The notes: generated by a model not told the origin, from the sequence alone. A stretch of 64,000 bases of DNA from Marinobacter sediminum (GCF_023657445.1 NZ_JAGTWY010000001.1:1984001-2048000), one strand, 5' to 3'; counted from the first letter of the stretch, positions 29,595 to 42,629 are shown. Program-made: numbers and translations.

Positions 29595-31253
29595 ATGTCA
29601 CACCAGTCTGATCTGATTGCAGAAGATATTCAGGCCTACCTGAAGCAACATGAGAACAAGGAACTGCTGCGTCTGCTGACCTGCGGCAGTGTGGATGACG
29701 GTAAGAGCACACTGATCGGTCGCCTGCTTCACGACACCAAGATGATCTACGAAGATCACATGGCAAGCCTGAAGACCGACAGCGCCAAGATGGGCACCAC
29801 CGGGGAAAAGCTGGATCTGGCCTTGCTCGTGGATGGCCTGCAGGCCGAGCGGGAACAGGGCATCACCATTGACGTGGCCTACCGCTACTTCTCTACCGAC
29901 AAACGCAAATTCATCATTGCCGACACCCCGGGGCACGAGCAATATACCCGGAACATGGCCACAGGCGCGTCAACCGCCCAGGTCGCCATCCTGATGATCG
30001 ATGCCCGTTACGGTGTACTGACTCAAACCCGTCGTCACTCATACATTGCCTCTTTGCTGGGCATTCGCCACATCGTTGTGGCCATCAACAAGATGGACCT
30101 GGTGGACTTCAGTGAAGAGCGTTTCAACGAAATCAAGGATGAGTACCTGGCCTTTGCGGCGAAGCTTGGCCTCAAGGACATCCGGTTCGTACCGATTTCA
30201 GCCCTTGAGGGCGACAACGTGGTTAACCGGAGCGAGAACACGCCCTGGTTTACCGGTCAGCCGCTGATGGAAATTCTGGAAACGGTTGAGGTCTCCCGCG
30301 ATAAGAATCTGGAGCACTTCCGCTTCCCGGTTCAGTATGTCACCCGTCCTGACCTGAACTTCCGTGGCTTCTGCGGCACCATCGCCTCCGGTGTGGTTCG
30401 GCCCGGTGAGCAGGTCATGGCGCTGCCCTCACGGCGCATCAGCACCGTGAAGGAAGTGGTTACTTTTAACGGTAACCTCGACGAAGCCTATATCGACCAG
30501 GCCGTCACGCTGACCCTGACTGATGAAATCGACATCAGCCGCGGCGACATGCTGGTTAAGGTCGAAGACGAGCCGGAAGTGGGCAACCGTTTCAACGCAA
30601 ATATCGTTTGGATGACCGATGCGCCGCTGGAAACCGGTCGGCTGTATGACATCAAGCTCGGGCCGACTTTCACCTCTGGTACGGTCAAGGCGATCCATCA
30701 CCAGACCGACGTGAACACACTGGAACAGCAGGCAAACCCGGAAAAATTACAGCTGAACGAAATCGGTCTGTGTGAGCTTACCCTCAGCCAGCCGATCGCC
30801 TTTGACGCCTACCAGCGCAACCACGCGACGGGCAGCTTCATTGTGATCGACCGGCTCACGAATGTGACCATCGGTGCCGGCATGGTTGCCGGACTGGCGG
30901 ATGGGAGTGAATCTCTTGATCCGGTCTCTGTTGAAGAGCGCGAGCGCCGTCTGGCCCAGAAGCCGGCCATCATTGCCTGTAATGGCAGACAGGCGCCGGC
31001 CCTGGCCCTCGCCGTGGAGCGTGCGCTGTTTGATCAGGGCAAGACCTCGGTGGTGGTCAGTGAGGAAAACGCGGGTGATGCCGACGAGCGTCGTCGCGCT
31101 GCGCAACTGTTGACGGCTCACGGCCTGATCGCCATAGCCGTCAATCTGGGCATTGACGTGGCCAATGCTGAGGTGAATGCGGACAGCGAACAGGAAATAC
31201 CGCAGGCAGTCAGTGAGTTATTGCAGTCACTGGTTCGCACCAAGCGGATTTAA
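29595..31253 (+). CDS. cysN: Sulfate adenylyltransferase subunit 1 with degenerate C-terminal extension
   Basis: 552-residue GTPase subunit of ATP sulfurylase. The G-domain is intact: G1 [11 protein letters not shown]3 [12 protein letters not shown]4 [10 protein letters not shown]-Tu-like domains II and III follow to about residue 445. Stand-alone CysN is about 475 residues, whereas CysNC fusions are longer than 600. Here residues about 455-552 resemble a shortened APS kinase (CysC): [20 protein letters not shown] keeps the P-loop neighbourhood but not GxxGxGKST, followed by [20 protein letters not shown]. The kinase activity must be absent from this domain, so PAPS would need a separate CysC, or APS may be reduced directly. 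Start ATG 29595 is directly after the cysD stop. Confidence 0.95.
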   Translation: MSHQSDLIAEDIQAYLKQHENKELLRLLTCGSVDDGKSTLIGRLLHDTKMIYEDHMASLKTDSAKMGTTGEKLDLALLVDGLQAEREQGITIDVAYRYFSTDKRKFIIADTPGHEQYTRNMATGASTAQVAILMIDARYGVLTQTRRHSYIASLLGIRHIVVAINKMDLVDFSEERFNEIKDEYLAFAAKLGLKDIRFVPISALEGDNVVNRSENTPWFTGQPLMEILETVEVSRDKNLEHFRFPVQYVTRPDLNFRGFCGTIASGVVRPGEQVMALPSRRISTVKEVVTFNGNLDEAYIDQAVTLTLTDEIDISRGDMLVKVEDEPEVGNRFNANIVWMTDAPLETGRLYDIKLGPTFTSGTVKAIHHQTDVNTLEQQANPEKLQLNEIGLCELTLSQPIAFDAYQRNHATGSFIVIDRLTNVTIGAGMVAGLADGSESLDPVSVEERERRLAQKPAIIACNGRQAPALALAVERALFDQGKTSVVVSEENAGDADERRRAAQLLTAHGLIAIAVNLGIDVANAEVNADSEQEIPQAVSELLQSLVRTKRI

Positions 31254-31333
31254 GATCCACCCTTGACCGTCAGGGAGTTTGATAAATCTCTTCTTGTCCG
31301 TGAATGTCTTGGTTGTCCGTGGCAAAATCTCCG

Positions 31334-31361
31334 GCCCCGAAGTTAACCTTCGGGGCTTTTT
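31334..31361 (+). terminator. Rho-independent terminator after cysDN
   Basis: Perfect 9-bp stem GCCCCGAAG (31334-31342) / CTTCGGGGC (31348-31356), loop TTAAC, followed by five T (31357-31361). It separates cysN from ndpA, whose ATG lies 28 bases further on, so ndpA presumably has a promoter near or within this gap. Confidence 0.85.
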
Positions 31362-31388
31362 CGTTCTGTAACCTGGGATTTTCTGATT

Positions 31389-32405
31389 ATGGCCATCAAA
31401 CACCTTCGCACCGCCTTTGCCAGCCAGTACCAGCCGGGCCAGCCCGCCCGCCTTGTCAGTGGCGAAGCCCTGCAGGAACCCGGTGGCGATTACGAAGCAC
31501 TGCACAAGCAGATGAAGCGACTGTTCAACAGCAAACCCGGTAAGAAGTACGGTCGGTTTTCAGAAGATATTGGCGAGTCCCCGTTCAGCAGCTGGCTCAA
31601 GGATTATCTCGAAGACAAACAAAGCTTCGGTTCCATGAGTGACCGTCTGTTCGGACAATGGCAGGAGTTGCTGACGGGCTGCCAGGAAGAATTTCAGGGG
31701 CACCTGATGATCGTCCACGAAGCCCTTGCGGACGCCGAAGTCGTCTATCTTCTGATCCTTGAGAGCGACAGCGCACTGCGCTTTGACGGCAACCAGGCCC
31801 TCGATGCTACAGACGTGCTCAGCCTTTCCCGGCTTAACCTGGCGGTGCGCATTGAGCTGGATGACTGGCGCAGCGATAACACGGCTGAAAACTACCTGAC
31901 CCTCGTTCATGGACGAGGCACCGGTGAGCCAGGGGAATTTTTCATCCGGCTCAGTGGTTTTACCAATCAGGTAGACGTAGAAAAGGAAACCATGACCTTC
32001 CTGGATGCAGTCGAGGCGTTCGCCAAATCGTCCGAGCCGGAAAAAGCCGGTGAGGTGCGCAATAAGGCTTATGAGTTTTGCAAGGAGCAGCATGCGCTGG
32101 GCGAGCCGGTAGAAATCGAGGCGCTATCCGGTTATCTGGATGAAAGCGAGCCTCAGCGGTTCAAGGAGTTTGCGTCAAAAGCTGCGGAAATGCCGGAAAG
32201 CGGCGTGCTCCACCCGGATCATCGCAAGGTCAAGAAACTCGTCCGCATCGCCGGCTCTGGCGGCGGCATGAGCGTTTCTTTTTCTTCCGACCTGGTTAAC
32301 CAGGCGGTGTATTACGACCGGGACAAGGATGCTTTGACTATCACTCGGCTGCCCAAGGCATTGCGGGAGCAGTTGCAGCGCTATCTGGAGGCTCGCGAGG
32401 AGTAA
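31389..32405 (+). CDS. Nucleoid-associated protein (NdpA/YejK family)
   Basis: 338-residue member of the NA37/YejK family (PF04245), nucleoid-associated proteins of uncertain role found near the chromosome and linked to topoisomerase function in E. coli. The N-terminus MAIKHLRTAFASQYQPG, the HLMIVHEALADAEVVYLLIL strand, and the segment LRFDGNQALDATDVLSLSRL are characteristic, as is YEFCKEQHALGEPVEIEALS toward the C-terminus. Single gene, ended by a palindromic element. Confidence 0.9.
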   Translation: MAIKHLRTAFASQYQPGQPARLVSGEALQEPGGDYEALHKQMKRLFNSKPGKKYGRFSEDIGESPFSSWLKDYLEDKQSFGSMSDRLFGQWQELLTGCQEEFQGHLMIVHEALADAEVVYLLILESDSALRFDGNQALDATDVLSLSRLNLAVRIELDDWRSDNTAENYLTLVHGRGTGEPGEFFIRLSGFTNQVDVEKETMTFLDAVEAFAKSSEPEKAGEVRNKAYEFCKEQHALGEPVEIEALSGYLDESEPQRFKEFASKAAEMPESGVLHPDHRKVKKLVRIAGSGGGMSVSFSSDLVNQAVYYDRDKDALTITRLPKALREQLQRYLEAREE

Positions 32406-32447
32406 TTTCTCCTGGCAAGCCTGATTGGCTTGGGGCTGGCCCCGGCA

Positions 32448-32517
32448 TGGGAGGCCTTTCTTCTGGAAAAACAACTCGCTTCGCTCAGACATCTTTTTCC
32501 GGCAGAAAGGCCTCCCA
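32448..32517. repeat. Long imperfect inverted repeat between ndpA and trmH
   Basis: 24-base arms, 32448-32471 (TGGGAGGCCTTTCTTCTGG then AAAAA) and 32494-32517, match as an inverted repeat at 22 of 24 positions. The 22-base loop holds CTCGCTTCGCTC. It fills much of the 148-base gap between two convergent genes. It would form a strong hairpin in both transcripts and could work as a bidirectional terminator, or be a copy of a dispersed palindromic repeat. No second copy is visible in this window. Confidence 0.65.
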
Positions 32518-32553
32518 CCCCGTGACCGACCAGGCCAATGAATGATGGCGGGG

Positions 32554-33297
32554 TCAATCCGGTTCTTTGTCAGCCACTGGTACTTCACCCCCATTCCACC
32601 TCGGACGGTTCGCTCTAAGCTTCCGGACTTCCTGCATCCATCCCACGCCGTCGATTAACTCGCCGGTTTCAGGGTCAATTGGCGGGTATGGCAGTTTACG
32701 GTCGTCGCAGTAGCGTTTCACCGTTGGCTGGCACCAGCAGAACAGAAGGCGGTTGTATTCGTCATCCGGCAGCCTGGGTTGGTCAAACATTCCAGCCAGC
32801 TTTCTTTGCCGCTGGGCCTCGGACAGGATAATGGCGCAGGCTGCGGAGACGTTCAGGGACTCCACCATCCCCATCATCGGAATCACAATGTGCTCGTCGG
32901 CCTGATCGGCGGCACTGGCACTGACCCCGTCCACTTCGTTGCCCAGGATGACTGTGCATGGCTTCGTAAAATCGGCTTCCCGAAAATCAATCGCCCGGTC
33001 TGAAAGCTGAGCAGCGTAGAGTTTGTGACCCTGCCCCTTGAGGTGTTTGACGGCCTCATCCATGCCTCGATGGGTATGGGTTGTCACCCAGTTATAGCTG
33101 CCACCTGCGGTTTTACGGAACGCCCGGAAGCCTTCTCTGGGCCAGACGACGTGCATATCCGCCAGACCGAATGCATCACAGGAGCGGATTATCGCGGACA
33201 GGTTTCGGGGTTTGTGAACCTGGTCGGTCAGTACGCTGAGATCCGGCTGGCGCGTATCCAGGGTTTGTTTGATTCGGGCGAGGCGTTCAGGGGTCAT
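32554..33297 (-). CDS. trmH: tRNA (guanosine-2'-O-)-methyltransferase TrmH
   Basis: 247-residue SPOUT methyltransferase that methylates the 2'-OH of G18 in the tRNA D-loop. The N-terminal MTPERLARIKQTLDTRQPDL and LTDQVHKPRNLSAIIRSCDA (with the conserved Asn and Arg) and the knot motifs ILGNEVDGVS and IPMMGMVESLNVSAACAIIL are those of TrmH/SpoU. The C-terminal extension after the knot is also as in TrmH. Convergent with ndpA. Confidence 0.95.
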   Translation of the reverse strand: MTPERLARIKQTLDTRQPDLSVLTDQVHKPRNLSAIIRSCDAFGLADMHVVWPREGFRAFRKTAGGSYNWVTTHTHRGMDEAVKHLKGQGHKLYAAQLSDRAIDFREADFTKPCTVILGNEVDGVSASAADQADEHIVIPMMGMVESLNVSAACAIILSEAQRQRKLAGMFDQPRLPDDEYNRLLFCWCQPTVKRYCDDRKLPYPPIDPETGELIDGVGWMQEVRKLRANRPRWNGGEVPVADKEPD

Positions 33298-33393
33298 GTG
33301 AATTCAGAATCTGTAAATACGAAAGCCGGGAATAATACCACAATGAACTAGCAACTAGCCGAGACAAAGGTGGTTGCAGATTGATCACCCCGT

Positions 33394-33399
33394 TATAAT
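33394..33399 (+). promoter_or_regulatory. Probable -10 element of the miaB operon promoter
   Basis: Perfect TATAAT 79 bases before the miaB ATG. TGGTTG at 33371-33376 stands 17 bases before it as a poor -35. It is the best promoter candidate in the 180-base divergent gap between trmH and miaB. Confidence 0.5.
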
Positions 33400-33477
33400 G
33401 CTCAGTTCCTTTTTTATCGTGCCCGCTATGCAGATTTACAAACCCCGGCGCAACATCCACCAGATTACGTGAGACCC

Positions 33478-34824
33478 ATGGCCAAAAAGCTGTACATCAA
33501 AACCCACGGCTGCCAGATGAACGAATATGATTCATCCCGCATGGCAGACCTGCTGCGCACCGGCGAAACCGTCGAAATGACGGACACCCCCGAGAACGCA
33601 GACATCCTGTTACTGAACACCTGCTCCATTCGTGAAAAAGCCCAGGAGAAAGTGTTTCACCAGCTCGGCCGCTGGAAAAAGCTCAAGAGCAAAAAACCAG
33701 ACCTGATTATTGGCGTTGGTGGCTGTGTTGCCAGCCAGGAAGGCCAGGCCATCATCGATCGGGCTCCGTATGTGGATATGGTGTTCGGTCCGCAGACGCT
33801 ACACCGCCTGCCGGACATGATTACCGAAATCCGGACCAAGGGTGATGGCGTTGGGGTAGTCGATGTCAGCTTTCCGGAAATCGAGAAGTTCGACAACCTG
33901 CCAGAGCCAGGCGCAGACGGCCCCTCAGCGTTTGTCTCGATCATGGAAGGCTGTAGCAAGTACTGCACTTTCTGTGTGGTGCCCTACACCCGTGGCGAGG
34001 AAGTCAGTCGCCCGGCAGACGATGTCATTGCGGAAGTTGCACATCTGGCCAATCAGGGTGTGCGCGAAGTAAACCTGCTGGGGCAGAACGTGAACGCCTA
34101 CGGTGGCGAAACCCACGACGGCGACACCATGGACCTGGCGGAGCTTATTACCCTTATCGCTGCCATTGATGGCATCGACCGGATTCGCTATACCACCTCT
34201 CACCCGGTGGAGTTCACCGATGCCATGATTGAGGTCTACGAGCAGGTTCCGGAACTGGTCAGCCACCTGCACCTTCCGGTACAAAGTGGCTCCGACCGCA
34301 TTCTGGCAGCTATGAAGCGCGGCCATACGGCTCTGGAGTACAAGTCCAAGCTCCGCCGCCTGCGCAAAATTCGCCCCGACATCAGTTTTTCCTCGGATTT
34401 CATTATCGGGTTCCCCGGCGAAACCGAGAAGGATTTTGAAGACACAATGAAGCTTATTAACGACATCGGCTTCGACATGTCCTTCAGCTTTGTTTACAGC
34501 GCACGTCCGGGCACTCCGGCGTCTGATCTGCCAGACGACACGCCCATGGATGTGAAGAAACAACGTCTTAGCATCCTTCAGGACCGGCTCAACCAGAACG
34601 TAATGGACATCAGCCGAAAGATGGTTGGTACCACACAGCGGATTCTGGTGACCGGCCTGTCCAAGAAAGACCCCGGGGAATATGCGGGGCGCACGGAAAA
34701 CAACCGGATTGTTAACTTCCGCCACGAGAACCCCGAGGTGGTCGGGCACTTTATTGATGTCGAGATTGTTGAGGCTTACGCCAACTCTCTTCGCGGGGTG
34801 CCAGTGGATTCAGAGATGTATTGA
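33478..34824 (+). CDS. miaB: tRNA-2-methylthio-N6-dimethylallyladenosine synthase MiaB
   Basis: 448-residue radical-SAM methylthiotransferase that adds a 2-methylthio group to i6A37 of tRNAs. N-terminal UPF0004 domain with three cluster cysteines ([33 protein letters not shown]); radical-SAM motif [18 protein letters not shown]-terminal TRAM domain ([20 protein letters not shown]). Start ATG 33478 ([12 protein letters not shown]) is preferred over an in-frame GTG three codons earlier. Heads miaB-phoH-ybeY-corC-lnt, a standard gammaproteobacterial order. Confidence 0.97.
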   Translation: MAKKLYIKTHGCQMNEYDSSRMADLLRTGETVEMTDTPENADILLLNTCSIREKAQEKVFHQLGRWKKLKSKKPDLIIGVGGCVASQEGQAIIDRAPYVDMVFGPQTLHRLPDMITEIRTKGDGVGVVDVSFPEIEKFDNLPEPGADGPSAFVSIMEGCSKYCTFCVVPYTRGEEVSRPADDVIAEVAHLANQGVREVNLLGQNVNAYGGETHDGDTMDLAELITLIAAIDGIDRIRYTTSHPVEFTDAMIEVYEQVPELVSHLHLPVQSGSDRILAAMKRGHTALEYKSKLRRLRKIRPDISFSSDFIIGFPGETEKDFEDTMKLINDIGFDMSFSFVYSARPGTPASDLPDDTPMDVKKQRLSILQDRLNQNVMDISRKMVGTTQRILVTGLSKKDPGEYAGRTENNRIVNFRHENPEVVGHFIDVEIVEAYANSLRGVPVDSEMY

Positions 34825-34944
34825 TTTCCGGATCAAGCCCAACCCTGATCTGGAACGTGGCGGGTGACCGGATTTTTTTGACCTCGCCCCAAATAGGTTA
34901 TGCACACTCCCCGGTAAACCACGGGAGTAAATCATGGAGAAAAC

Positions 34945-35928
34945 TTGAACACCAACGATCACAGACAGTTTGACCTGCATCCCGTAGACCAGCGACGCCT
35001 GGCAACGCTATGCGGCCAGTTCGATGAAAACCTGAAGCAGATTGAGCGGCGCCTGCAGGTGAAGGTTGGCCGGCGTGGTCATCACTTCCGTGTGGAAGGT
35101 GAAACCGAGCACGTCGCTGCGGCTGTTGAGGTGATCCGTCACCTTTACCGGGAAACCGAAGCCTCTGACGACATCCCACCAGATACCGTACACCTGTTTA
35201 TCCGGGAAACCGGCTTTGAACGCCTGCCGGAAGATGTGCCGTTTGACGGTGCCGTAACGGTGATCAAAACGCCCAAGCTACAGGCCAAACCCCGCGGCGC
35301 GAACCAACAGAAGTACGTTCATAGCATACGCTCCCACGACATCAACTTCGGTATTGGGCCTGCGGGTACGGGCAAGACCTGGCTGGCGGTTGCCTGTGCG
35401 GTTGAGGCGCTGAAGGACGAGCAGGTGAAGCGGATTCTGCTGGTGCGGCCTGCGGTGGAGGCCGGCGAGAAGCTGGGATTCCTGCCCGGCGATCTGGCCC
35501 AGAAGGTGGATCCTTACCTGCGCCCGCTCTACGATGCACTTTATGAGATGCTGGGCTTTGATCAGGTAACCAGGCTGATTGAAAAAAGTGTGATTGAAAT
35601 TGCACCACTGGCTTTCATGCGGGGCCGGACACTGAACAACTCTTTTATCATTCTGGATGAGAGCCAGAACACCACCCGGGAGCAGATGAAGATGTTCCTG
35701 ACCCGGATCGGCTTTGGCTCAACGGCAGTCATCACCGGTGATACGACTCAGGTCGACCTGCCACGGGGACAGAATTCCGGCCTCATTCATGCCGCCGGCG
35801 TGCTTGGCAAAGTCCCCGGCATCGGCTTTACCCGCTTTGGCGCGAAGGACGTTGTGCGCCATCCGCTGGTACAACGCATTGTTGAAGCCTACGACTCGTT
35901 TGATGATGGGAGTACCGCAAACCAGTGA
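34945..35928 (+). CDS. ybeZ: PhoH-like ATPase YbeZ
   Basis: 327-residue PhoH-family P-loop ATPase, usually coupled with YbeY and RNA metabolism. An N-terminal KH-like region precedes Walker [13 protein letters not shown]; Walker B is [17 protein letters not shown], and [16 protein letters not shown] is a family signature. The start is TTG at 34945, with GGAG five bases before it. In the 120-base gap, TTGACC (34878-34883) and TATGCA (34899-34904) could be a promoter, but the 15-base spacer is short. Its stop overlaps the ybeY start. Confidence 0.94.
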   Translation: MNTNDHRQFDLHPVDQRRLATLCGQFDENLKQIERRLQVKVGRRGHHFRVEGETEHVAAAVEVIRHLYRETEASDDIPPDTVHLFIRETGFERLPEDVPFDGAVTVIKTPKLQAKPRGANQQKYVHSIRSHDINFGIGPAGTGKTWLAVACAVEALKDEQVKRILLVRPAVEAGEKLGFLPGDLAQKVDPYLRPLYDALYEMLGFDQVTRLIEKSVIEIAPLAFMRGRTLNNSFIILDESQNTTREQMKMFLTRIGFGSTAVITGDTTQVDLPRGQNSGLIHAAGVLGKVPGIGFTRFGAKDVVRHPLVQRIVEAYDSFDDGSTANQ

Positions 35929-36398
35929 GTGAGCTGACGGTCGATTTCCAGAACGTTTATGACGGCCCCGGTGTGCCCGAGGCTTCCCTCTTTCAGACCT
36001 GGGCACAAGCCGCCTGGCAGCATGAAAATCCATCCGAGGTGACGATTCGTATTGTCGGAGCACTTGAAAGTCAGGGCCTGAATCATGAGTATCGCGGGAA
36101 GGACAAACCCACCAACGTGTTGTCCTTTCCATTTGAAGCGCCAGCCGGTATAACGGTTTCATTGGCCGGAGATCTAGTTATTTGCGCGCCAGTAGTTGAA
36201 CATGAGGCTGTGGAGCAACATAAAGAAGCGGTAGCTCACTGGGCTCACATGGTGGTGCATGGCATGTTGCATCTCCAGGGCTACGATCACATCGAAGACG
36301 GCGATGCCGAGGTCATGGAAGCCCTCGAAGTCCGGTTGCTGGCGCAGCTTGGATTTGGCAACCCTTACGAAGCAGAGGAAACGGAAAAAGACTCATGA
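35925..36398 (+). CDS. ybeY: Endoribonuclease YbeY
   Basis: 157-residue metalloprotein needed for 16S rRNA 3' maturation and ribosome quality control. The zinc-binding motif [11 protein letters not shown] is intact (His112, His116, His122), preceded by [11 protein letters not shown]. The start is GTG at 35925, overlapping the ybeZ stop by four bases; the end overlaps corC by four bases, so the three genes are probably translationally coupled. Confidence 0.96.
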   Translation: MSELTVDFQNVYDGPGVPEASLFQTWAQAAWQHENPSEVTIRIVGALESQGLNHEYRGKDKPTNVLSFPFEAPAGITVSLAGDLVICAPVVEHEAVEQHKEAVAHWAHMVVHGMLHLQGYDHIEDGDAEVMEALEVRLLAQLGFGNPYEAEETEKDS

Positions 36399-37240
36399 GC
36401 GACGATCAGTCGAGTCGCAGTCAGGGCGGAAAGTCCTGGCTGGAACGTATATCACAGGCCTTTTCCAGCGGGCCTGAGTCCGTAGAGGACGTGCTGGAAA
36501 TCCTGAGGGACGCCGAGTCCCAGAACATCATCGATACCGACGCAATGAGCCTCATTGAGGGCGCCATGCAGGTCATCGATATGCGCGTGGAAGAAATCAT
36601 GATTCCGCGCTCCCAGATGGTCACGGTCAAGGCATCCCAGGAGCCGAAAGAGTTTCTTGGAGAAATCATTTCCTCTGCCCACAGCCGCTTTCCTGTTATC
36701 GGCGACAGTCCGGATGACGTCATCGGTGTACTCCTCGCCAAGGACCTGCTGCCGCTGGCCCTGAACAACGACCTTAACTGGTCCAATATCCGCGAGATTC
36801 TTAGGCCACCTACCTTCGTGCCGGAGAGCAAGCGCCTCAATCAGCTGCTCAAGGAATTCAAGGAAAACCGCAATCACATGGCCATCGTGGTGGACGAGTA
36901 CGGCGGAACGGCCGGGTTGATCACGATTGAAGACGTGCTGGAACAGATTGTTGGTGAAATCGAAGACGAGCACGATTTCGACGAAGAGACCCATATCAAG
37001 GCACGCGGAGATGGAACTTACGCGGTCAAGGCGGTCACTCCGGTTGATGATTTCAATGAGTTCTTCAAGACCGATCTGGACGAGGAAGACTTCGATACCA
37101 TTGGCGGTCTTGTACTCAAGGAGTTCGGTCACCTGCCCAGAAGGGGTGAGACGGTTGCATTCTCTGGCTTGCGCTTTACTATTGCCAACGCCGATAACCG
37201 TGTCATCCGTCTGTTGCAGGTAACCCGAAGTGACCAGTGA
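36395..37240 (+). CDS. corC: CBS/CorC_HlyC-domain protein (YbeX/CorC)
   Basis: 281-residue cytosolic protein with two CBS domains (about 70-190: [14 protein letters not shown] begins the first; [20 protein letters not shown] closes the second) and a C-terminal CorC_HlyC transporter-associated domain (about 205-280; [15 protein letters not shown] and [11 protein letters not shown]). Once called magnesium and cobalt efflux protein; ybeX is now linked to ribosome metabolism in E. coli. It has no DUF21 membrane domain. Overlaps ybeY by four bases and lnt by eleven. Confidence 0.94.
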   Translation: MSDDQSSRSQGGKSWLERISQAFSSGPESVEDVLEILRDAESQNIIDTDAMSLIEGAMQVIDMRVEEIMIPRSQMVTVKASQEPKEFLGEIISSAHSRFPVIGDSPDDVIGVLLAKDLLPLALNNDLNWSNIREILRPPTFVPESKRLNQLLKEFKENRNHMAIVVDEYGGTAGLITIEDVLEQIVGEIEDEHDFDEETHIKARGDGTYAVKAVTPVDDFNEFFKTDLDEEDFDTIGGLVLKEFGHLPRRGETVAFSGLRFTIANADNRVIRLLQVTRSDQ

Positions 37241-38792
37241 CTCTGCTGAAATTCGGGGATTGAAGTCCCCGTTATCCGCTAACGGCGTGCTGGGCTCGGC
37301 GGCTCTCCTGGTAGCCGGCGCCCTGCAAACGCTGACGTTTTCTCCTTTCAATTTCTGGTGGCTGGGGCCGGTCTCGATCCTGCTCATTCTGCTGGTGACC
37401 GTTCCGCTGAAACCGGAGAAGCTGTTCAAAGCGGGCTGGCTGACAGGGTTGGGACTTTTCGGCAGCGGAGCAAGCTGGGTTTATATAAGCATCAGCGAAT
37501 ACGGCAATACGTCCGTGCCTGTTGCCATCCTGCTAACGGTATTGTTTGTAGCCGGGCTGGCACTTTTTCACGGCCTGGCATTCTGGTTCTGGGGTAAGCT
37601 TGCGAAAGACAGTCCCATCCGCAGGCTGATCCTGTTCCCGGCCATATGGATTCTTGGTGACTGGCTCCGCGGCTGGCTTCTCACCGGATTTCCCTGGTTA
37701 TACCTTGGCACCGCGCACACCGACGGACCTCTCGCAGGTCTGGCCCCGCTTGTCGGGGTGCATGGCATCACACTCTGGATCACGGTAACTGGTGCAGCGC
37801 TCTATGGCATGTGGTGGCTAATTATTCACCTTCGCCATGTTGCTGCCGCCATCACAACTGTTATTGCCCTGGTGCCCTGGCTCGTCGCCCCGGCCATGAA
37901 TCGTCTGGACTGGACCGAAATAAGCAAAGAGCCCACAAGCTTTGCCGCTATGCAGGGCAATATTCCCCAGCAAATCAAATGGGACCCCGACTTCCTGAAA
38001 GACCAGATCGTGACTTATCTGGGCATGACCGAAGAGTACTGGAAAACAGACCTGATTCTGTGGCCTGAAACGGCGATTCCGATTCCACAGGACCAGGCGG
38101 GAAAGATCATCGAACACATCGACCAGCAACTGGGTGAAAACAGCACCCTGATCACTGGCATACCCTGGTACGGATTCAGCGACCGCATCGAAGACTTCAC
38201 TTTCCACAACAGCATCATGGCTGTCGGAAACGGTGAAGGCATCTATCACAAGCAGAAACTGGTGCCTTTCGGCGAGTATGTGCCCTTACAGGGCCTGTTA
38301 CGTGGCCTGATCGGGTTCTTCGACCTGCCAATGAGCAGTTTCAGCCCAGGACCGGAATACCAGGGTCCGCTGAAAGCCAACGGCATAAATATCATGCCGT
38401 TTATCTGCTATGAAGTGGCCTACCCGGACTTTGTCGCATTTAACAGCCGCAAGGCCAATCTTCTCCTCACCATCAGTAATGATGGCTGGTTCGGAGATTC
38501 CATCGGCCCCTTACAGCACCTCCAGATTGCCCGCATGCGCGCGTTGGAAACCGGGCGCTACATGCTTCGAGGCACCAATAACGGCGTAACAGCCATTATT
38601 GATAACAAAGGCGTTGTAACCGAGACTATTCCTCATTTCGAGCGCGCCACCCTCTCCGGCGATGTCTTCACCGCTGAAGGCAACACGCCCTACATGCAAA
38701 CAGGCTCATGGCCGGTGCTGACACTGGCCGTCATCCTGATTGTTTTTGTCCGGGAACGGGTTATTCCTCGTTTCTCGGCCACCGGCTCGTAA
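37230..38792 (+). CDS. lnt: Apolipoprotein N-acyltransferase
   Basis: 520-residue inner-membrane enzyme that adds the third acyl chain to lipoproteins before Lol sorting. The first 210 residues hold the hydrophobic helices; the rest is the nitrilase-like periplasmic domain with the triad Glu280 (WPETAIP), Lys343 (HKQKLVPFGEYVP) and Cys393 (PFICYEVAYPD). A last transmembrane helix is near the C-terminus (WPVLTLAVILIVFV). GTG start at 37230 inside the end of corC. Its last 32 bases overlap the convergent zinc-ribbon gene. Confidence 0.95.
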   Translation: MTSDSAEIRGLKSPLSANGVLGSAALLVAGALQTLTFSPFNFWWLGPVSILLILLVTVPLKPEKLFKAGWLTGLGLFGSGASWVYISISEYGNTSVPVAILLTVLFVAGLALFHGLAFWFWGKLAKDSPIRRLILFPAIWILGDWLRGWLLTGFPWLYLGTAHTDGPLAGLAPLVGVHGITLWITVTGAALYGMWWLIIHLRHVAAAITTVIALVPWLVAPAMNRLDWTEISKEPTSFAAMQGNIPQQIKWDPDFLKDQIVTYLGMTEEYWKTDLILWPETAIPIPQDQAGKIIEHIDQQLGENSTLITGIPWYGFSDRIEDFTFHNSIMAVGNGEGIYHKQKLVPFGEYVPLQGLLRGLIGFFDLPMSSFSPGPEYQGPLKANGINIMPFICYEVAYPDFVAFNSRKANLLLTISNDGWFGDSIGPLQHLQIARMRALETGRYMLRGTNNGVTAIIDNKGVVTETIPHFERATLSGDVFTAEGNTPYMQTGSWPVLTLAVILIVFVRERVIPRFSATGS

Positions 38793-39309
38793 CCCGTTCG
38801 TAATAGTGGGACCCGCAGGCTTCGCAGGGTTCCAGATGACTGGTGGCCGTCAGGCAACGCATATGACTGCAGTTCAGACAGCGAAACATTCCCGCTGTCG
38901 CCACTTCACCTGAGATATAGTGGCTCGTATCTTTGTTATCCAGTTTCTGCCGCAACTCCAGGGCGTCCACGAAGGTTTGGTCCGCGACGGAGAACAGGCT
39001 GTCCGCCAGCTGGTGCTCCAGTAAAGATATATCCAGCTGCAACCATTCCTTCAGGCCTTCTCCCGTTTCCTCGACAAAGTGCAGCAGATGCTCCAGGTCC
39101 CGTTCGAGGTAAGCTCCCAGCAGGTCCGCCTCATCCCGAGTCATCTCCTCAAGCTCGTACTCAAACTCGACGGCGTTTTGTACTTCCGTCTCCAGAATCT
39201 CCAGAGAGCTTTCCTGCAACTCATTCAACCGACCCCGTACCCTCTGCAGCATGCGGTCATACGCCTCAAGGGCCTTACCGGACAAATGATTTCTTTCTGG
39301 ACCTGACAT
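38761..39309 (-). CDS. Zinc-ribbon protein of the DUF1451 (YbeL) family
   Basis: 182-residue protein with a long, charged helical N-terminal part (about 1-130) and a C-terminal zinc ribbon with two CxxC pairs (FRCLNCSHMRC and EPCEACGSHYYER). It matches the DUF1451/YbeL type, whose function is unknown. ATG 39307-39309 is chosen because GAGGAG lies just upstream; a longer frame starts at 39330. It lies between lnt and leuS on the opposite strand and overlaps the lnt tail. The 139-base gap toward leuS holds both promoters, which I could not define. Confidence 0.85.
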   Translation of the reverse strand: MSGPERNHLSGKALEAYDRMLQRVRGRLNELQESSLEILETEVQNAVEFEYELEEMTRDEADLLGAYLERDLEHLLHFVEETGEGLKEWLQLDISLLEHQLADSLFSVADQTFVDALELRQKLDNKDTSHYISGEVATAGMFRCLNCSHMRCLTATSHLEPCEACGSHYYERVTSRWPRNEE

Positions 39310-39400
39310 GAAAACTCCTCGATTAGCCATCCCTAATGCTTTTATTCTGGCACAGTATCAGAAAATTGGCAGACTACCTGTTAAGCCTTCTGTGCGTTAG

Positions 39401-42043
<2,643 letters not shown>

Positions 42044-42044
42044 T

Positions 42045-42629
42045 ATGAACTTGTGCGCCGGCCTGAAAGCTGCTCGCTATCCTGCACTGGTTGTCGCTCT
42101 GGCAACCCTTTTGGGTGGATGCGGTTTTCAGCTCCGGGGTGCACCTCCGGTTTCACCAGCCTTGCAGCCTCTTGCCGTGGTTTGTGCGAATCAGGTGCCC
42201 ACCTCCCTGTGCCAGTCACTGCGCAAACAACTGGAGCTCGGAGGCGTCGATCTTCGCCCGGCCAGTGACGCCAGATTCGCCCTGAGCCTTAACGGCTTTG
42301 AGCAAGACCGGCGGGCAACGGCCATTACCGTGCAGGCGGCCGCTGCCGAGTATACGTTACGCCATTCCGTAGGTATGGAGCTGATCAGCAGCGACGGCAT
42401 CCCGATGATCGCCGACACCCGCCTCACGGCCAGCGAAAGCTACCGCTACGACGAAACCAACGTGCTGGCAAAGCAGCGGGAAGAGGAAAACCTGCGGATT
42501 CAGCTGGATGACCGTCTCGCTCAGCAGATTATTTTTCGTCTCGCACCGCTGACCGAAGGGCGTATTCAGGCAATTCAGGATCAGCACAAAGCGAAAAACG
42601 AGGCTGACAACCAGCGCGGATCACCATGA
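42045..42629 (+). CDS. lptE: LPS-assembly lipoprotein LptE
   Basis: 194-residue outer-membrane lipoprotein that plugs the LptD barrel. The lipoprotein signal peptide ends in LLGGC (Cys27), followed by GFQLRG, the highly conserved LptE start. The remainder is the mixed alpha/beta domain (ALSLNGFEQDRRATAITVQA). The start is one base after the leuS stop; the end overlaps holA (ATGA). Confidence 0.94.
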   Translation: MNLCAGLKAARYPALVVALATLLGGCGFQLRGAPPVSPALQPLAVVCANQVPTSLCQSLRKQLELGGVDLRPASDARFALSLNGFEQDRRATAITVQAAAAEYTLRHSVGMELISSDGIPMIADTRLTASESYRYDETNVLAKQREEENLRIQLDDRLAQQIIFRLAPLTEGRIQAIQDQHKAKNEADNQRGSP

